NCBI GenBank assembly: GCA_963678485.1
Contig: OY782882.1
Coordinates: 3,596,001 to 3,660,000, forward strand
Source: CALGYY01 sp963678485
Lineage (GTDB): Bacteria > Bacteroidota > Bacteroidia > Bacteroidales > CAIWKO01
Length of the DNA: 64,000 nucleotides
Direction: 5' to 3'
The stretch's first letter is position 1; each line of letters opens with the position of its first letter. Shown here piece after piece: positions 54,357 to 64,000 of the stretch. The notes beneath the pieces were generated by a model, which saw nothing but the letters and a program-made list of their open reading frames with translations, was not told the DNA's origin and searched no databases. Position numbers and translations under genes: made by a program.

Positions 54357-55593
54357 CGAGAATCGTATATTATTAAAAAGGGCTGGCCAGTTCGATGCCA
54401 ATAACAGTGCGGATTACAAAGTGGCACCGGTATATCAGTCATTCGAAAAAGCGCTGCATATGGCACCTGAAGCGATTCTAGAAATGATTGAGCAATCAGG
54501 CTTAAGGGGCAGAGGAGGAGCGGGATTCCCTACAGGAATTAAGGCTCAGGCCACGTCTTCCTCAGTGGCAGCATGCATGCGTTTTGTTGTGTGTAATGCT
54601 GATGAGGGCGAGCCAGGGACTTTTAAGGACAGGGTGCTCATGGAGCAGGATCCACATTTACTCATCGAAGGTTTGCTTATTGCAGCCTTTGCTGTTGGTG
54701 CGCAATACGGCTATATATATATTAGAGGTGAGTATTTTACTGCGATTGAAAAAGTCAAAGCAGCTCTTGCTGCTGCACGGGCTGCAAACTATATAGGTGT
54801 TGACATTCAAGGTACTGAATTTTCCTTCGATTTGGAAGTAATGATTGGTGCTGGTTCTTATCTCTGTGGCGAAGAACTTACCTTACTCGAGTCGTTGGAG
54901 GGGAAACGGGGCTATCCGCGAATCAAGCCGCCATTCCCAGCTGAGAAGGGCCTGTGGGGACAACCGACGTTGGTTAACAATGTTGAAACGCTTGCTAATC
55001 TATCGGTTTTATTAGATGTTGGGACGGAGGTGTATAGAAGCAGAGGCACCGAAAAATCTCCCGGAACAAAGCTCGTATGTGTCAGCGGAGATATTCGTAA
55101 TCCTGGTGTTTATGAAGTCGAGATGGGATGCAAAATCATCGACATTATTCATGATCTTGCTGGTGGCGCAAAGGATGGCGATCAGATTCAATATGTGCTA
55201 CTGGGAGGCGCTGCTGGAACTTTTGCATCCGGCTCGCAGCTTGAGTTGCCTTTGTGCTATGATGCATTAAAACAGTCAGGATTAACGCTCGGCTCAGGTG
55301 CAATCATGGTATATGGTAATAACTCATCACTGTCGGCAACCATCTCTTCTATACTTCATTTTTTCATGCATGAATCCTGTGGAAAATGTGTTCCTTGTCG
55401 CGTTGGCACCAAACAGTTGTCAGCAGCCTGGGAAAACAGCAGCGATAAATCTCGTGATGAGCGAGCGCGGATTCTTGAGGAACTAGCGAGAGATGCTGCA
55501 GCTATTGCTTCATCCTGCCTCTGTCCCTTAGGACAATCTCCGGTGTTGCCTTTAGCATCCGCTGTAAAAAATATTATCAATTTGCTTGATTAA
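54346..55593 (+). CDS. Formate dehydrogenase beta subunit (NuoF-like, NADH/FMN)
   Basis: 415 residues. The NADH-binding GRGGAGFPTG (about 51-60), FMN site NADEGEPGTFKDR, and C-terminal 4Fe-4S motif CGKCVPCR with a later Cys (SSCLCP) mark it as a NuoF/HoxF/FdsB-type flavoprotein. It would reduce NAD+ with electrons from formate. It lacks the thioredoxin-like N-terminal extension found in some FdsB/HoxF. Ten bases separate it from the start I chose for the alpha subunit. Confidence 0.9.
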   Translation: MMLSENRILLKRAGQFDANNSADYKVAPVYQSFEKALHMAPEAILEMIEQSGLRGRGGAGFPTGIKAQATSSSVAACMRFVVCNADEGEPGTFKDRVLMEQDPHLLIEGLLIAAFAVGAQYGYIYIRGEYFTAIEKVKAALAAARAANYIGVDIQGTEFSFDLEVMIGAGSYLCGEELTLLESLEGKRGYPRIKPPFPAEKGLWGQPTLVNNVETLANLSVLLDVGTEVYRSRGTEKSPGTKLVCVSGDIRNPGVYEVEMGCKIIDIIHDLAGGAKDGDQIQYVLLGGAAGTFASGSQLELPLCYDALKQSGLTLGSGAIMVYGNNSSLSATISSILHFFMHESCGKCVPCRVGTKQLSAAWENSSDKSRDERARILEELARDAAAIASSCLCPLGQSPVLPLASAVKNIINLLD

Positions 55594-55602
55594 TTGCACA
55601 CC

Positions 55603-58317
55603 ATGGAAGTAGTTGAAATATATATTGACGGAAAATCCTATAAAGTTCCCCAGGGAGAAAACCTCTTAAAGGCCGCCAGAGCAGCAGGAGTTGACATTCC
55701 AGGACTCTGTTATCATCCCAGAATTTCTCCCACAGCTGCATGTCGATTATGTGGTGTTAAGGTTGATGGTATGCGTGGATTAGTTATGGCCTGTACCCTG
55801 ACTACTACGGCACAAATGCGGATTACAGCATTTGATGAAGAGCTTGAAAATATTCGGAAAATCAACATTGATTATTTACTTTCTGAGCATAAAGATGATC
55901 ATGATCCATCCTGTGTTGATGAATTGACAGTATTGGCAAAGCGCTATGGATTGAATGATGCCGCATCGCGCAAGTTCTCTAATATTTGTGACAGTCTGAA
56001 TTATACTGTGGATGATTCAAGCCCGGTACTGACTTACGATGGAAATAAATGCATTAAATGTTTTCGTTGTGTAAAAGCTTGTGATGAAATACAGGGAAAG
56101 CGGGTTCTTAGTATGGGCTCGCGTGGTATAACATCATATATCATTGCCGGATTTGGTGAATGGTCAGGTTCAGAATGCGATGGTTGCGGCGAGTGTATAC
56201 AGCTTTGTCCAACATCTGCAATTGTGGAGAAACCACATCGGAAAGAAATCAATATTGCTCATATCGACCGTAAGGTGCGTTCTACCTGTCCATACTGCGG
56301 TGTGGGCTGTCAATTGGATCTTTGGGTAAAGGATAATAAAGTACTACGCGTCACCGGCCATGAAGGTGTAATGCCGAACGATGGCCGTTTATGTATCAAA
56401 GGTCGTTTTGGCTATGAATATATTCAAAGTCAGGAACGGCTTACTGATCCGCTAATCCGTAAAAACGGGAGCTTCGAGAAAGCGAGCTGGGAAGAGGCCT
56501 TGCAATTGATCGCTGAGAAGTTCGCATCAATAAAAACTCAATATGGCAGCAAGTCACTAGCCGGGTATGCTTCAGCGAAAGCGACGAATGAAGATAATTA
56601 TATATTTCAAAAGTTTATACGTCTGGTATTTGGTAATAATAATGTGGATTATTGCACGCGATTGTGCCATGCATCAACGGTTACGGCGATGATTAAGTCG
56701 ATTGGTGATGGTGCTGGAAGCAATTCCATTCAGGATTTTGAATCGGCCGATTGCCTTTTTGTTACGGGAAATAATATTATCGAAACACATCCTGTCACTG
56801 CAACCTATGTGAAGAAGGGAGTTAAAAACGGACAGCAAATAATTGTTGTTGATCCGCGCTGGACGCCGCTTGTACGCTATGCCACTTTATGGCTTCAACC
56901 TCGATTGGGGACTGATGTTGCATTATTGAATGGAATCATACATGTGATTATAAGGGAAGGGCTAATTGATACTTCATTTATCGAAAGCCGCGTTGAAGGC
57001 GGTATGGAAGCTTTTGAAGCACTCAAGAAGTTATGTTCTTATTATAATCCGGAAGCGACTGAAGCTATCACGGGTGTTCCTGCCGAAAAAATTATAAGAG
57101 CAGCCTTAATCTATGGTAATGCAACGCGAGCCATCATTGCCACGGGAATGGGAATGAGTCAGCAAGTGACAGGTACACATAATGTTTTTTCGCTGATTAA
57201 TATGATGCTCATAACTGGCCATATCGGGAAAGAAGGAGCGGGTATTGATCCGCCACGAGGACAGAATAATGTGCAGGGCGCCACTGATGTTGGTTGTTCT
57301 CCCGTGATGTATCCCGGATATATCCCGGTAATCAACGAGGAAAACCGTAAGCGAGTTGCCTCTGTCTGGAAGGTTGATCCTTCGGTACTTGACGCCACGC
57401 CGGGCTTAACCACTGTAGAAATAGTGCATGCTGCACATCGCGGTGATATCAAGGCTTTGTACATCATGGGCGAGAATCCGATGATGTCGGATCCCAATTT
57501 AAATCATACAAAGCAAGCCTTCGATAAGCTTGATTTTATTGTTGTTCAGGATATTTTTATGACGGAAACCGCTGCAATTGCGGATGTCGTACTGCCGGCC
57601 ACATCTTTTGCGGAAAAAAACGGAACCACTGTGAGCAGCGACCGCCGTGTTTTACGAACCAGAGTGGCCATGAATCCTCCCGGAAATGCCCGTAACGATT
57701 GGGAAATTATCCTTGACATCGCTGATTATATGAAGGTGGATATTGGGAAATATTCCAATGAGTCTGAAATCTTTGATGAAATGGCACGTACTGCACCAAT
57801 TATGGCAGGAATCAATTATGCAAGACTAGAGGCTGAAGAACTACAATGGCCTTGTCCGGATACATCACATCCGGGGACGCCCACATTATATCTTAACGGT
57901 TTTAATACGCCAACTGGTAAAGCCACTCTGTTCCCGGTTGATTATGTCGCACAGTCAGAGCGGGTATCAGAACGCTTTCCCTTTTTACTGAATACGGGCA
58001 GAATCTTATATCAATATCATACCTCTACAATGTCGCGCAAAGCCGAGGTGTTGAATGCGTTCGAAAACGAAGCCTATGTGCTCATGAATCCTTCTGATGC
58101 AGCAAAGCGACATTTTACTTATGGCACTAAAGTCAAGATTTATAATGACCGTGGGGAGCTGTATGCAAGGGTTCGTCCGGATGACGGGGTATTGGAAGGA
58201 GAACTCTTTATGCCTTTTCATTTTACTGAAGCCAAAGTCAACCTTTTGACGCGCGATGAACTTGATCCCTATTCAAAGATTGCAGCATTTAAGCTTTCTG
58301 CTGTGAATGTGGAATAG
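55603..58317 (+). CDS. fdhF: Formate dehydrogenase alpha subunit (molybdopterin)
   Basis: 904 residues from the ATG at 55603; a TTG three codons earlier is less likely. The N-terminal NuoG-like part has a 2Fe-2S domain (CYHPRI, CRLCGVKVDG, MACTL), a His/Cys segment (HDPSC) and two 4Fe-4S motifs (CIKCFRCVKAC, CDGCGECIQLCP). The molybdopterin part follows, with a further cluster CPYCGVGC. The metal ligand is C355 in RLCHAST, a normal cysteine and not selenocysteine. RGQNNVQGATDVGC and the cofactor-binding C-terminal domain are present. It oxidises formate to CO2, or reduces CO2, coupled to NAD through the preceding subunits. Tungsten is possible. Confidence 0.92.
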   Translation: MEVVEIYIDGKSYKVPQGENLLKAARAAGVDIPGLCYHPRISPTAACRLCGVKVDGMRGLVMACTLTTTAQMRITAFDEELENIRKINIDYLLSEHKDDHDPSCVDELTVLAKRYGLNDAASRKFSNICDSLNYTVDDSSPVLTYDGNKCIKCFRCVKACDEIQGKRVLSMGSRGITSYIIAGFGEWSGSECDGCGECIQLCPTSAIVEKPHRKEINIAHIDRKVRSTCPYCGVGCQLDLWVKDNKVLRVTGHEGVMPNDGRLCIKGRFGYEYIQSQERLTDPLIRKNGSFEKASWEEALQLIAEKFASIKTQYGSKSLAGYASAKATNEDNYIFQKFIRLVFGNNNVDYCTRLCHASTVTAMIKSIGDGAGSNSIQDFESADCLFVTGNNIIETHPVTATYVKKGVKNGQQIIVVDPRWTPLVRYATLWLQPRLGTDVALLNGIIHVIIREGLIDTSFIESRVEGGMEAFEALKKLCSYYNPEATEAITGVPAEKIIRAALIYGNATRAIIATGMGMSQQVTGTHNVFSLINMMLITGHIGKEGAGIDPPRGQNNVQGATDVGCSPVMYPGYIPVINEENRKRVASVWKVDPSVLDATPGLTTVEIVHAAHRGDIKALYIMGENPMMSDPNLNHTKQAFDKLDFIVVQDIFMTETAAIADVVLPATSFAEKNGTTVSSDRRVLRTRVAMNPPGNARNDWEIILDIADYMKVDIGKYSNESEIFDEMARTAPIMAGINYARLEAEELQWPCPDTSHPGTPTLYLNGFNTPTGKATLFPVDYVAQSERVSERFPFLLNTGRILYQYHTSTMSRKAEVLNAFENEAYVLMNPSDAAKRHFTYGTKVKIYNDRGELYARVRPDDGVLEGELFMPFHFTEAKVNLLTRDELDPYSKIAAFKLSAVNVE

Positions 58318-58382
58318 CATTGTTTTTTACTTGCGGTTTTGATTTTATCGACCTTTTTTGTTAGTTGATGGGTGCTTTTCAT

Positions 58383-58390
58383 TATTTTTG
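58383..58390 (+). promoter_or_regulatory. Candidate -7 element before the sugar kinase gene
   Basis: TATTTTTG fits TAnnTTTG and ends five bases before the ATG at 58396, implying a nearly leaderless transcript. TTTG at 58357-58360 is 22 bases upstream, slightly too far. Confidence 0.3.
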
Positions 58391-58395
58391 TCAGC

Positions 58396-59334
58396 ATGGG
58401 AAACATATACTGTGTCGGAGAAGCCGTTTATGATATTATTTTTAAGAATAATAACCCCGTAGAAAGCAGACCTGGCGGGGCAATGCTGAATTCTGCAGTG
58501 ACCTTGGGAAGGCTGGGATTACCTGTATATTTTGTGGGTGATTTTGCTGATGATCATGTTGGAAAGATTTGCTGCCGCTTTCTGCAGGAGAATGGAGTGA
58601 ACACATCCTATGTTTCGCTGTACCCGGGTGCTCGTTCACGTATCGCTCTCGCTTTCCTAGATGAACAAAAGAATGCAGAGTATAGTTTTTATAAAATTTC
58701 TGATTGTGAACCAGAGGTGAAGTTTCCGGTTGCCGGACCTGAAGATATCATCCTCTTTGGATCCTGGTTCGCAATTAAACCCGCCATCAGAACACAAATT
58801 GCTGCTTTCCTTGATAAATCGCGCAAAGCAGGAGCCCTCTTGCTTTACGATCCCAATTTCCGTAAAGCGCATCTCGATATGCTGGAAACAGTGAAACCTT
58901 TTATTGATGAGAATATACAGTTTTCGCATATTACAAAAGGCTCAGACGAAGATTTTCATTATATACTCGATACCAGCGATGTGTCGAAGATTCATCAATA
59001 TGCAGAGCGCAATGGTTGTCTTCATTTGGTGTATACAGCCAACCGCAATGGTGCATGGCTGTTCTCCGGTGATGAGACTACGCATTACCCTGCACTGAAG
59101 ATAAAACCTGTAAGTACCGTTGGAGCCGGTGATAGTTTTAATGCCGGAATTCTATATGGATTGCACCGAATTAAAGTGACACCGGAAACCCTCAATACCT
59201 TGTCAGCTGAGGCTTGGGCATGGGTCATGCAACAGGCCATACGATTCGCGTCTGAAGTATGCATGAGCTTCGATAATTATATCTCTCCTGAATTCGGTAA
59301 GCGCATCCTCGCCGAAGATTTGCCAGCACTCTAA
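58396..59334 (+). CDS. PfkB-family sugar kinase (fructokinase-like)
   Basis: 312 residues from the ATG at 58396; an earlier in-frame start at 58372 adds only hydrophobic residues. It has the ribokinase-fold motifs GGAMLNSAVTLGRLG near the N terminus and the ATP/anion-hole signature STVGAGDSFNAGILYGL (about 238-254) with the catalytic Asp. The family phosphorylates sugars such as fructose or ribose with ATP; substrate cannot be read from sequence. It has no obvious link to the formate dehydrogenase operon 78 bases upstream. Confidence 0.9.
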   Translation: MGNIYCVGEAVYDIIFKNNNPVESRPGGAMLNSAVTLGRLGLPVYFVGDFADDHVGKICCRFLQENGVNTSYVSLYPGARSRIALAFLDEQKNAEYSFYKISDCEPEVKFPVAGPEDIILFGSWFAIKPAIRTQIAAFLDKSRKAGALLLYDPNFRKAHLDMLETVKPFIDENIQFSHITKGSDEDFHYILDTSDVSKIHQYAERNGCLHLVYTANRNGAWLFSGDETTHYPALKIKPVSTVGAGDSFNAGILYGLHRIKVTPETLNTLSAEAWAWVMQQAIRFASEVCMSFDNYISPEFGKRILAEDLPAL

Positions 59335-59485
59335 GCACTATTTTGAGGTAATACCATTCCTTCTTCACTGCACTTGCTGGTTGATGGAATTCTCCTTTCC
59401 ATAGATAACTAGTTAACAACTTAACTTCAACTAATTAACTGGTTAACTGCACAGCGCCTTAGAAGGACATTATAGATAGTTACTT

Positions 59486-62400
59486 CTAGTTAACAACAAT
59501 CGTTTCCCTTACAACCGTAGCATTACCCAACATCAGTTCGATTACATACATTCCCGGTGTAACATCAGGAAGCTCTAGATGAATCTGATTTGCAGAATAA
59601 ATAAGTGTTGTGGTCATAATGATTTGTCCCAACAAATCTCTGATGACAATCTGTTGAACGCTCTGGCTGTTCAATGGAAGTTGAATGGTGAATGCACCAT
59701 GACTTGGATTCGGGAAGATTGTATAAACGCCTGCTTCCGACTGATCTAAACCAAGTTGGTAATTATATCCATCCGACATTGAGGAACAACTATTCGCAAA
59801 GGTCACAAGTACTGAATACACGCCTTGTGCAGTAATGTGCAAGGTGCTGTCAGTAGCATTGGGAATCAGACTTCCGTTGTAGTACCATTGATATGAAGTT
59901 CCCTGAACTGTAGTGTATAAAGTAAGTCCGGAAACATAAACAGGAACATCAGGTACTGTATCAACATGAATAGTGACCGCTGATGAAATACATGAATGTG
60001 CCAATGATGTAATAGCCGCAACATGACTATTTCCGGCATCCAGCGCGCTTACGCCAAATAATGCGTTTATTGGTTTTGGCGTGTTTACAATGGCTATGGT
60101 TCCCTGACCAAGTTGTCCGTTTGCATTTAAGCCCCAGGAATAAACATTCTCATCATCGCGAATAACATAGGATGCATAGGTGCCGGCTTTCACAACTATA
60201 CCCTTTCCTGCTGCATTTATACGAACAGGATAGAGTGCCGTTGTGCTGCTTGCATTTCCAATTTGTCCCATTGAATTGTCGCCCCAGGTGTAAACATGGC
60301 CTGCACTATCAGCAGCAATCGAATGCGCGAATCCGCCGTCGATACTGACGATACTAAAGGGTAGCTGAACCTTTACAGGATGATTGCTTCCAACATAATT
60401 GCCAGTAGCTAACTGTCCGGCATTGTTTGCACCCCACACCCACAGTGTACCATCGCGTTTTATCGCCATGCTGTGATTTCCGCCGGCAGCAAGTTCAACA
60501 ACGCTGTCAAGTCCGGCAACCATCACAGGGATATTAGATGTAATCACAGTGCCATCACCTAATTGGCCGTATTGGTTCTGTCCCCATGCCCACACATGTC
60601 CAGTGTGGTCAAGTGCAAGACAGAAATTGTCACCGGCTGCAATATCTACAATGCCCGACAATCCTGTAACACTAAACGGGAAATTACTGGTGAAGAAATT
60701 ACCAAGTCCAAGCTGACCTAAGGTATTATCGCCCCAGGCGAGAACGGTACTGTCTTGTAATAAGGCCATTCCATGACGTTTTCCTGCAGCTATGCCGATT
60801 GCATTATTGATGCTTCCAACTGCAACAGGAATGTCAGAATCGGTGAAGTTTCCAGTGCCCAATGCACCAAATTCGTTGCGACCCCAGGCCATTACGCTTC
60901 CGTCATCAACCAAGGCCAGGGTGAATTCATATCCGCAGGCAATTGCGGTGAGTCCTTCTAGTCCGCTCGCTTCGCGGAAAGCGAGAGCATTAGCTAATGA
61001 TGCATTGCCAAGCTGTCCGAAATTATTCGCTCCGGTTGATAAGCAAACGCCCGTTCCGCCAAGGGTTGAAGCGACTTGATAGTCGCCGGATTCGTGAACC
61101 ACAAGTAATGAATCCTCCATTCCGCTAAGGATACTGCCATTCAAATACCAGCTTAACCCATCATTCACATTACTCTCGAGTGTTGCTGAATCGCCTTCGC
61201 AGAATGTAGTAGAAGGTGTACTTGTAATCTGTGGTACAGGATAAACGTGAGTAAGAATATTACTCAGGGCCTGCTGTGAACAACCATTAGCGATAGAACT
61301 TCCAACCACGCTTACCAGCTGTCCGTTGTTTATCGTTGCAGGTGTGAAGGTCGCTGTGGCACTTGCGGCTCCTGCAGAAACGCCATCAACAAAGAATTGA
61401 TAGGTGTCGGCACCAGTCGCAGTGAATGTAATAGGATCGCCGGAACAAATGATGCCACTAGGTTGAGAAGAGCTTAATTGCACATCAACATAATGAACAT
61501 TGAAATGGAATATAGTATCCGCTTGCTTCCAGCAAACTCCATTGCCTCCAGTAAGTATGATTTCCTGTCCTTGCTCCAGATCGGAAGTGATAAAGACCGA
61601 ATCAGAGGAAACAGGAATACCATCAAGATAGTAGATATAATTTTGTGCACCATTGCCATCAAACATAAGGGTGTCGCCAAAACATACATCCAAATCTGAA
61701 GCATTAGCTGTAAACACTAAGGTAGGATATGCATTTACAGTAACAGTGTAAGTCGTATCTGCATTACTCTGGCAGCCTGTCAGCCAGCCCGTAACGCTGA
61801 TGGTTTCTCCGCTGTTGAGCGACGTTGAAGTGAAAATATTATTTCCTGTTGGAGCTCCCGTCGAAATTCCGTCAACAAAGTACTCGTAAGAAGTTGCACC
61901 GGTCGCTAGCAGTTGCAAGGTATCGCCATTGCAATAGTTCAAGGGCGTAATGGGTGAGAAGCCTATGATAGGAAGTGGATTCACAACATAGTTATAAAAG
62001 GTCGAAGATGTGGATGTACAGATTCCGCTTGTTCCATTAACTGTCACCAAAGCATTGTTTGGAAGCATACTGGTTGTAAATGTGTTTACCGGAGCTGATG
62101 CACCTTGCGAAGCGCCGTTGACGAAGAACTGATAATTGCTTGCCCCTCCTGCGGTGAATATTACCGTATCCCCAGCACATATAATTTGATCAGCATCAGA
62201 CTGATTAAGGCTAACAACGGGGTAGGGGTGAACTTCGACAGTATAAATGTTTGCTGAAGTATTTAAACATCCATAGGTGGAGAGTCCTTGCATTGTGATG
62301 ATATCGCCGTTATGCGCAGTATCGGTTGCATATACATTTATTCCGCTGAAAGGCGCAAGTTGAACGCCATTGAGATAATATGCAAACTGCTCAGCACCGC

Positions 62401-64000
62401 TTGCAGTGAATGTTAGAATGTCGCCCTGACAAATGGCGGTATCAGCATCAGAACAACTGATCGTTGGTGTGGGTAATGGATAAATTGTCACATTCAAACC
62501 TGATGGAGTGCAAGCGCCGGCACTTCCGCCTACCGTAACTAATTGACCATTGCTTAGTCCGACTGCATGATAAACTGAGTCCGGACCTAAGGTTGTGACA
62601 CTACTGCCATCAACAAAATACTGATATTGCGAATCACCATGTGATACGAAGGTAATGGTATCGCTGGCGCAGATTTGAAGGGAGGTATGACCCCAGGTGA
62701 TGGTTGGTCGCACATCAATAATCATTGTGGTATCCGCTGCAGCCGGGCAAGTCCCAAGGATGCCTGAAACGGTAACTGCATCTCCGTCGACCAGACCAGA
62801 AGTAGAAAAGCTATTTGCAAAATCGAAGGCACCGGTAGAATCTCCATTTACATAGAATTGATATGTATCTGCACCTGATGCCTGATAGGTAACATTTTCT
62901 CCTGCACAAATGATTCCGTCGGGATCAGAAATACTTAATGTGACCACAGGTGTTGGGTTCACAGTGATTTCAAGGGCATCGCTGCTCATGGCCTGACAGC
63001 CATATGCACTGGTTCCTTCAACGGTAAGCACATCGTCGTTTTGCAATGTAGAAAGAGATAATGTATTTAATGGTGAACTTGCACCGAGTGAATCACCGTT
63101 AAGGAAGAACTGATAAAAACTGCTGCCGCTTGCAGTGAAATTCAATGTATTGCCGGAGCAGATGGTTAATGAAGGATCAGAGCACACTAGGTTTACGATG
63201 GGCAACGGATTTACTTTCACAGTCAGGACATCACTGCTATTGGCACTACAGCCGGTCACTGTATTTTGTCCGTATACGGTAAAACTATCGCCGTTAACAG
63301 CATCAGTAAAACTCCATTGATTGTTAGTGTTGAACCCACCGGAAGTACTGCCATTCAGATAGAGCTGGTATTTATTTGCACCGCTTGCAATAAAATGGAT
63401 AGAGTCACCATCACAAATGGTGGTATCTGTTGGGATGGATGATAAATGAACCAATGGCAAAGGATTCACAGTGTATGTATAACGGGCACTCGTATCAACG
63501 CAGCCCATATATGTGAGAATAACATAGACTTCGTCACCATTGGCTAAGGCTGAGGTAGAAAAATGTGTAGAATCCGGCGATTGAATGATGGGATTACCAG
63601 CCATCATAAAAAGGTAATCGGGTGAAGGATTGACTGAGTTGGCCATGAACTTAACCGTATCACCAGCGCAGAGCGTGAGATCGGATTCAGTTGAACTTAG
63701 ATTTACATCTGCTTTGTAAATGGTGATGGTGTCAGTAAAATCGTCAAGGCAACCGGTGAGGGTGTCGATAGAGCGAAGGCTGACAACATATGAAGTGTAA
63801 AAACTATAGAGATGTGATGGCGAAACGAGTGTGGAGCTGTCAGTATCTCCAAAGCTCCAATGAAACTCGAGGTCGTTCTGGCTACCGCTGTAGGCCGTTG
63901 AGGTATTGGTAAAATGTGTACTATCATTATAGCAACTGGTAGGAGGAAGGCTAAAGGAGGCATTCGTTGGATTAGCTGCTTTGAAGAACCATTTGGTATT
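59486..64000 (-). CDS. Giant secreted protein with Ig-like repeats, nested RCC1 propeller and T9SS sorting domain (5' partial)
   Basis: The frame is open to the window edge, so only the last 1,504 residues are seen; an internal Met at 63646 is not the start. The visible part begins with a PKD domain (FHWSFGDTDSS), followed by ten Ig-like repeats of about 80 residues (consensus ICxGDxxxFxASGAxxYQFFVNG, ending TVNPxP). An eleventh Ig-like domain is interrupted after YQVASTLGGTG by a seven-blade RCC1 propeller (VMAWGRNEFGALGTGNF and similar), and resumes with SCISSAVTIHVDTVPDVP. An Ig-like segment and a T9SS sorting domain (FPNPSHGA, VTPGMYVIEL) close it. It is likely a long surface adhesin; no catalytic motif is visible. 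Confidence 0.88.
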   Translation of the reverse strand, partial: NTKWFFKAANPTNASFSLPPTSCYNDSTHFTNTSTAYSGSQNDLEFHWSFGDTDSSTLVSPSHLYSFYTSYVVSLRSIDTLTGCLDDFTDTITIYKADVNLSSTESDLTLCAGDTVKFMANSVNPSPDYLFMMAGNPIIQSPDSTHFSTSALANGDEVYVILTYMGCVDTSARYTYTVNPLPLVHLSSIPTDTTICDGDSIHFIASGANKYQLYLNGSTSGGFNTNNQWSFTDAVNGDSFTVYGQNTVTGCSANSSDVLTVKVNPLPIVNLVCSDPSLTICSGNTLNFTASGSSFYQFFLNGDSLGASSPLNTLSLSTLQNDDVLTVEGTSAYGCQAMSSDALEITVNPTPVVTLSISDPDGIICAGENVTYQASGADTYQFYVNGDSTGAFDFANSFSTSGLVDGDAVTVSGILGTCPAAADTTMIIDVRPTITWGHTSLQICASDTITFVSHGDSQYQYFVDGSSVTTLGPDSVYHAVGLSNGQLVTVGGSAGACTPSGLNVTIYPLPTPTISCSDADTAICQGDILTFTASGAEQFAYYLNGVQLAPFSGINVYATDTAHNGDIITMQGLSTYGCLNTSANIYTVEVHPYPVVSLNQSDADQIICAGDTVIFTAGGASNYQFFVNGASQGASAPVNTFTTSMLPNNALVTVNGTSGICTSTSSTFYNYVVNPLPIIGFSPITPLNYCNGDTLQLLATGATSYEYFVDGISTGAPTGNNIFTSTSLNSGETISVTGWLTGCQSNADTTYTVTVNAYPTLVFTANASDLDVCFGDTLMFDGNGAQNYIYYLDGIPVSSDSVFITSDLEQGQEIILTGGNGVCWKQADTIFHFNVHYVDVQLSSSQPSGIICSGDPITFTATGADTYQFFVDGVSAGAASATATFTPATINNGQLVSVVGSSIANGCSQQALSNILTHVYPVPQITSTPSTTFCEGDSATLESNVNDGLSWYLNGSILSGMEDSLLVVHESGDYQVASTLGGTGVCLSTGANNFGQLGNASLANALAFREASGLEGLTAIACGYEFTLALVDDGSVMAWGRNEFGALGTGNFTDSDIPVAVGSINNAIGIAAGKRHGMALLQDSTVLAWGDNTLGQLGLGNFFTSNFPFSVTGLSGIVDIAAGDNFCLALDHTGHVWAWGQNQYGQLGDGTVITSNIPVMVAGLDSVVELAAGGNHSMAIKRDGTLWVWGANNAGQLATGNYVGSNHPVKVQLPFSIVSIDGGFAHSIAADSAGHVYTWGDNSMGQIGNASSTTALYPVRINAAGKGIVVKAGTYASYVIRDDENVYSWGLNANGQLGQGTIAIVNTPKPINALFGVSALDAGNSHVAAITSLAHSCISSAVTIHVDTVPDVPVYVSGLTLYTTVQGTSYQWYYNGSLIPNATDSTLHITAQGVYSVLVTFANSCSSMSDGYNYQLGLDQSEAGVYTIFPNPSHGAFTIQLPLNSQSVQQIVIRDLLGQIIMTTTLIYSANQIHLELPDVTPGMYVIELMLGNATVVRETIVVN

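Noticed and set aside
56665..56667. Selenocysteine at the formate dehydrogenase active site
   Set aside because: The codon is TGC (cysteine), not TGA, and no selenocysteine insertion structure is needed.

Overview
The window looks like a chromosomal segment of a Bacteroidota bacterium. The reasons are seen in the sequence: six large secreted proteins end in a type IX secretion (T9SS) C-terminal sorting domain (a PNP motif, then about 70 residues with a GLY-type strand); there is a PorE-like T9SS envelope protein and a TonB plug-domain protein; and several genes are preceded by the Bacteroidota -7 element TAnnTTTG. No rRNA or tRNA was recognised and the species cannot be named. The mix of a pyruvate dehydrogenase complex, an NAD-type formate dehydrogenase, Tat export and many secreted peptidases suggests a free-living, polymer-degrading, probably facultative lifestyle (inference).

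Layout. 0.2-6.6 kb: three tandem, diverged C10 (streptopain-like) cysteine peptidases, each with two CUB-like domains and a sorting domain. 7.2-10.3 kb: aroC overlapping a PorE-like gene. 10.7-14 kb: a large secreted adhesin-like protein. 14.1-16.8 kb: two flavodoxin/ferredoxin fusion (EFR1-like) genes flanking an AraC/GyrI regulator. 17.3-21.8 kb: a TonB-C protein, a SanA-like protein fused to an extra membrane domain, a secreted PPC-like protein, a membrane-anchored CHAT (caspase-like) peptidase and a 33-residue lysine-rich ORF. 21.9-25.2 kb: small hypotheticals and, on the minus strand, an ECF sigma factor with a membrane partner. 25.6-30.4 kb (minus): an M4 metallopeptidase and tatA-tatC. 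30.7-32.6 kb: a plug-only TonB-type protein and a regulatory-domain/propeller protein.

32.9-39.9 kb is a nucleotide-sugar and sugar-transfer operon (ugd, UDP-xylose synthase, rfbD, manA, a membrane glycosyltransferase). Its last gene is split by a 1,304-bp IS4-family element with a 9-bp target duplication; removing the element and one duplication restores an intact 480-residue protein. 40-43 kb: a YitT-family protein, an AlkD-like DNA repair protein and an HI0933-type flavoprotein. 43.2-48.5 kb: pdhA-pdhB-pdhC-lpdA plus a lipoate ligase, a self-contained pyruvate dehydrogenase and lipoylation operon. 48.6-53.1 kb (minus): a class V aminotransferase and an M28 peptidase, separated by a peculiar segment bounded by a 48-bp direct repeat. 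53.3-58.3 kb: mobA plus a three-subunit formate dehydrogenase. 58.4-59.3 kb: a PfkB sugar kinase. 59.5-64 kb: the C-terminal 1,504 residues of a giant secreted protein in which an RCC1 propeller is nested inside an Ig-like domain; its 5' end lies beyond the window.

Intergenic DNA is rich in repeats. A composite family (a 21-bp palindrome with ATTCCGGATT arms, GGGTTATT-type G-rich tandem tracts and ATTATCAC tracts) occurs at least five times in both orientations, and a separate 178-bp repeat occurs twice. The CHAT cluster and the dual EFR1 cluster are the best candidates for undescribed systems; the rest is largely recognisable metabolism, export and secreted-protein biology.
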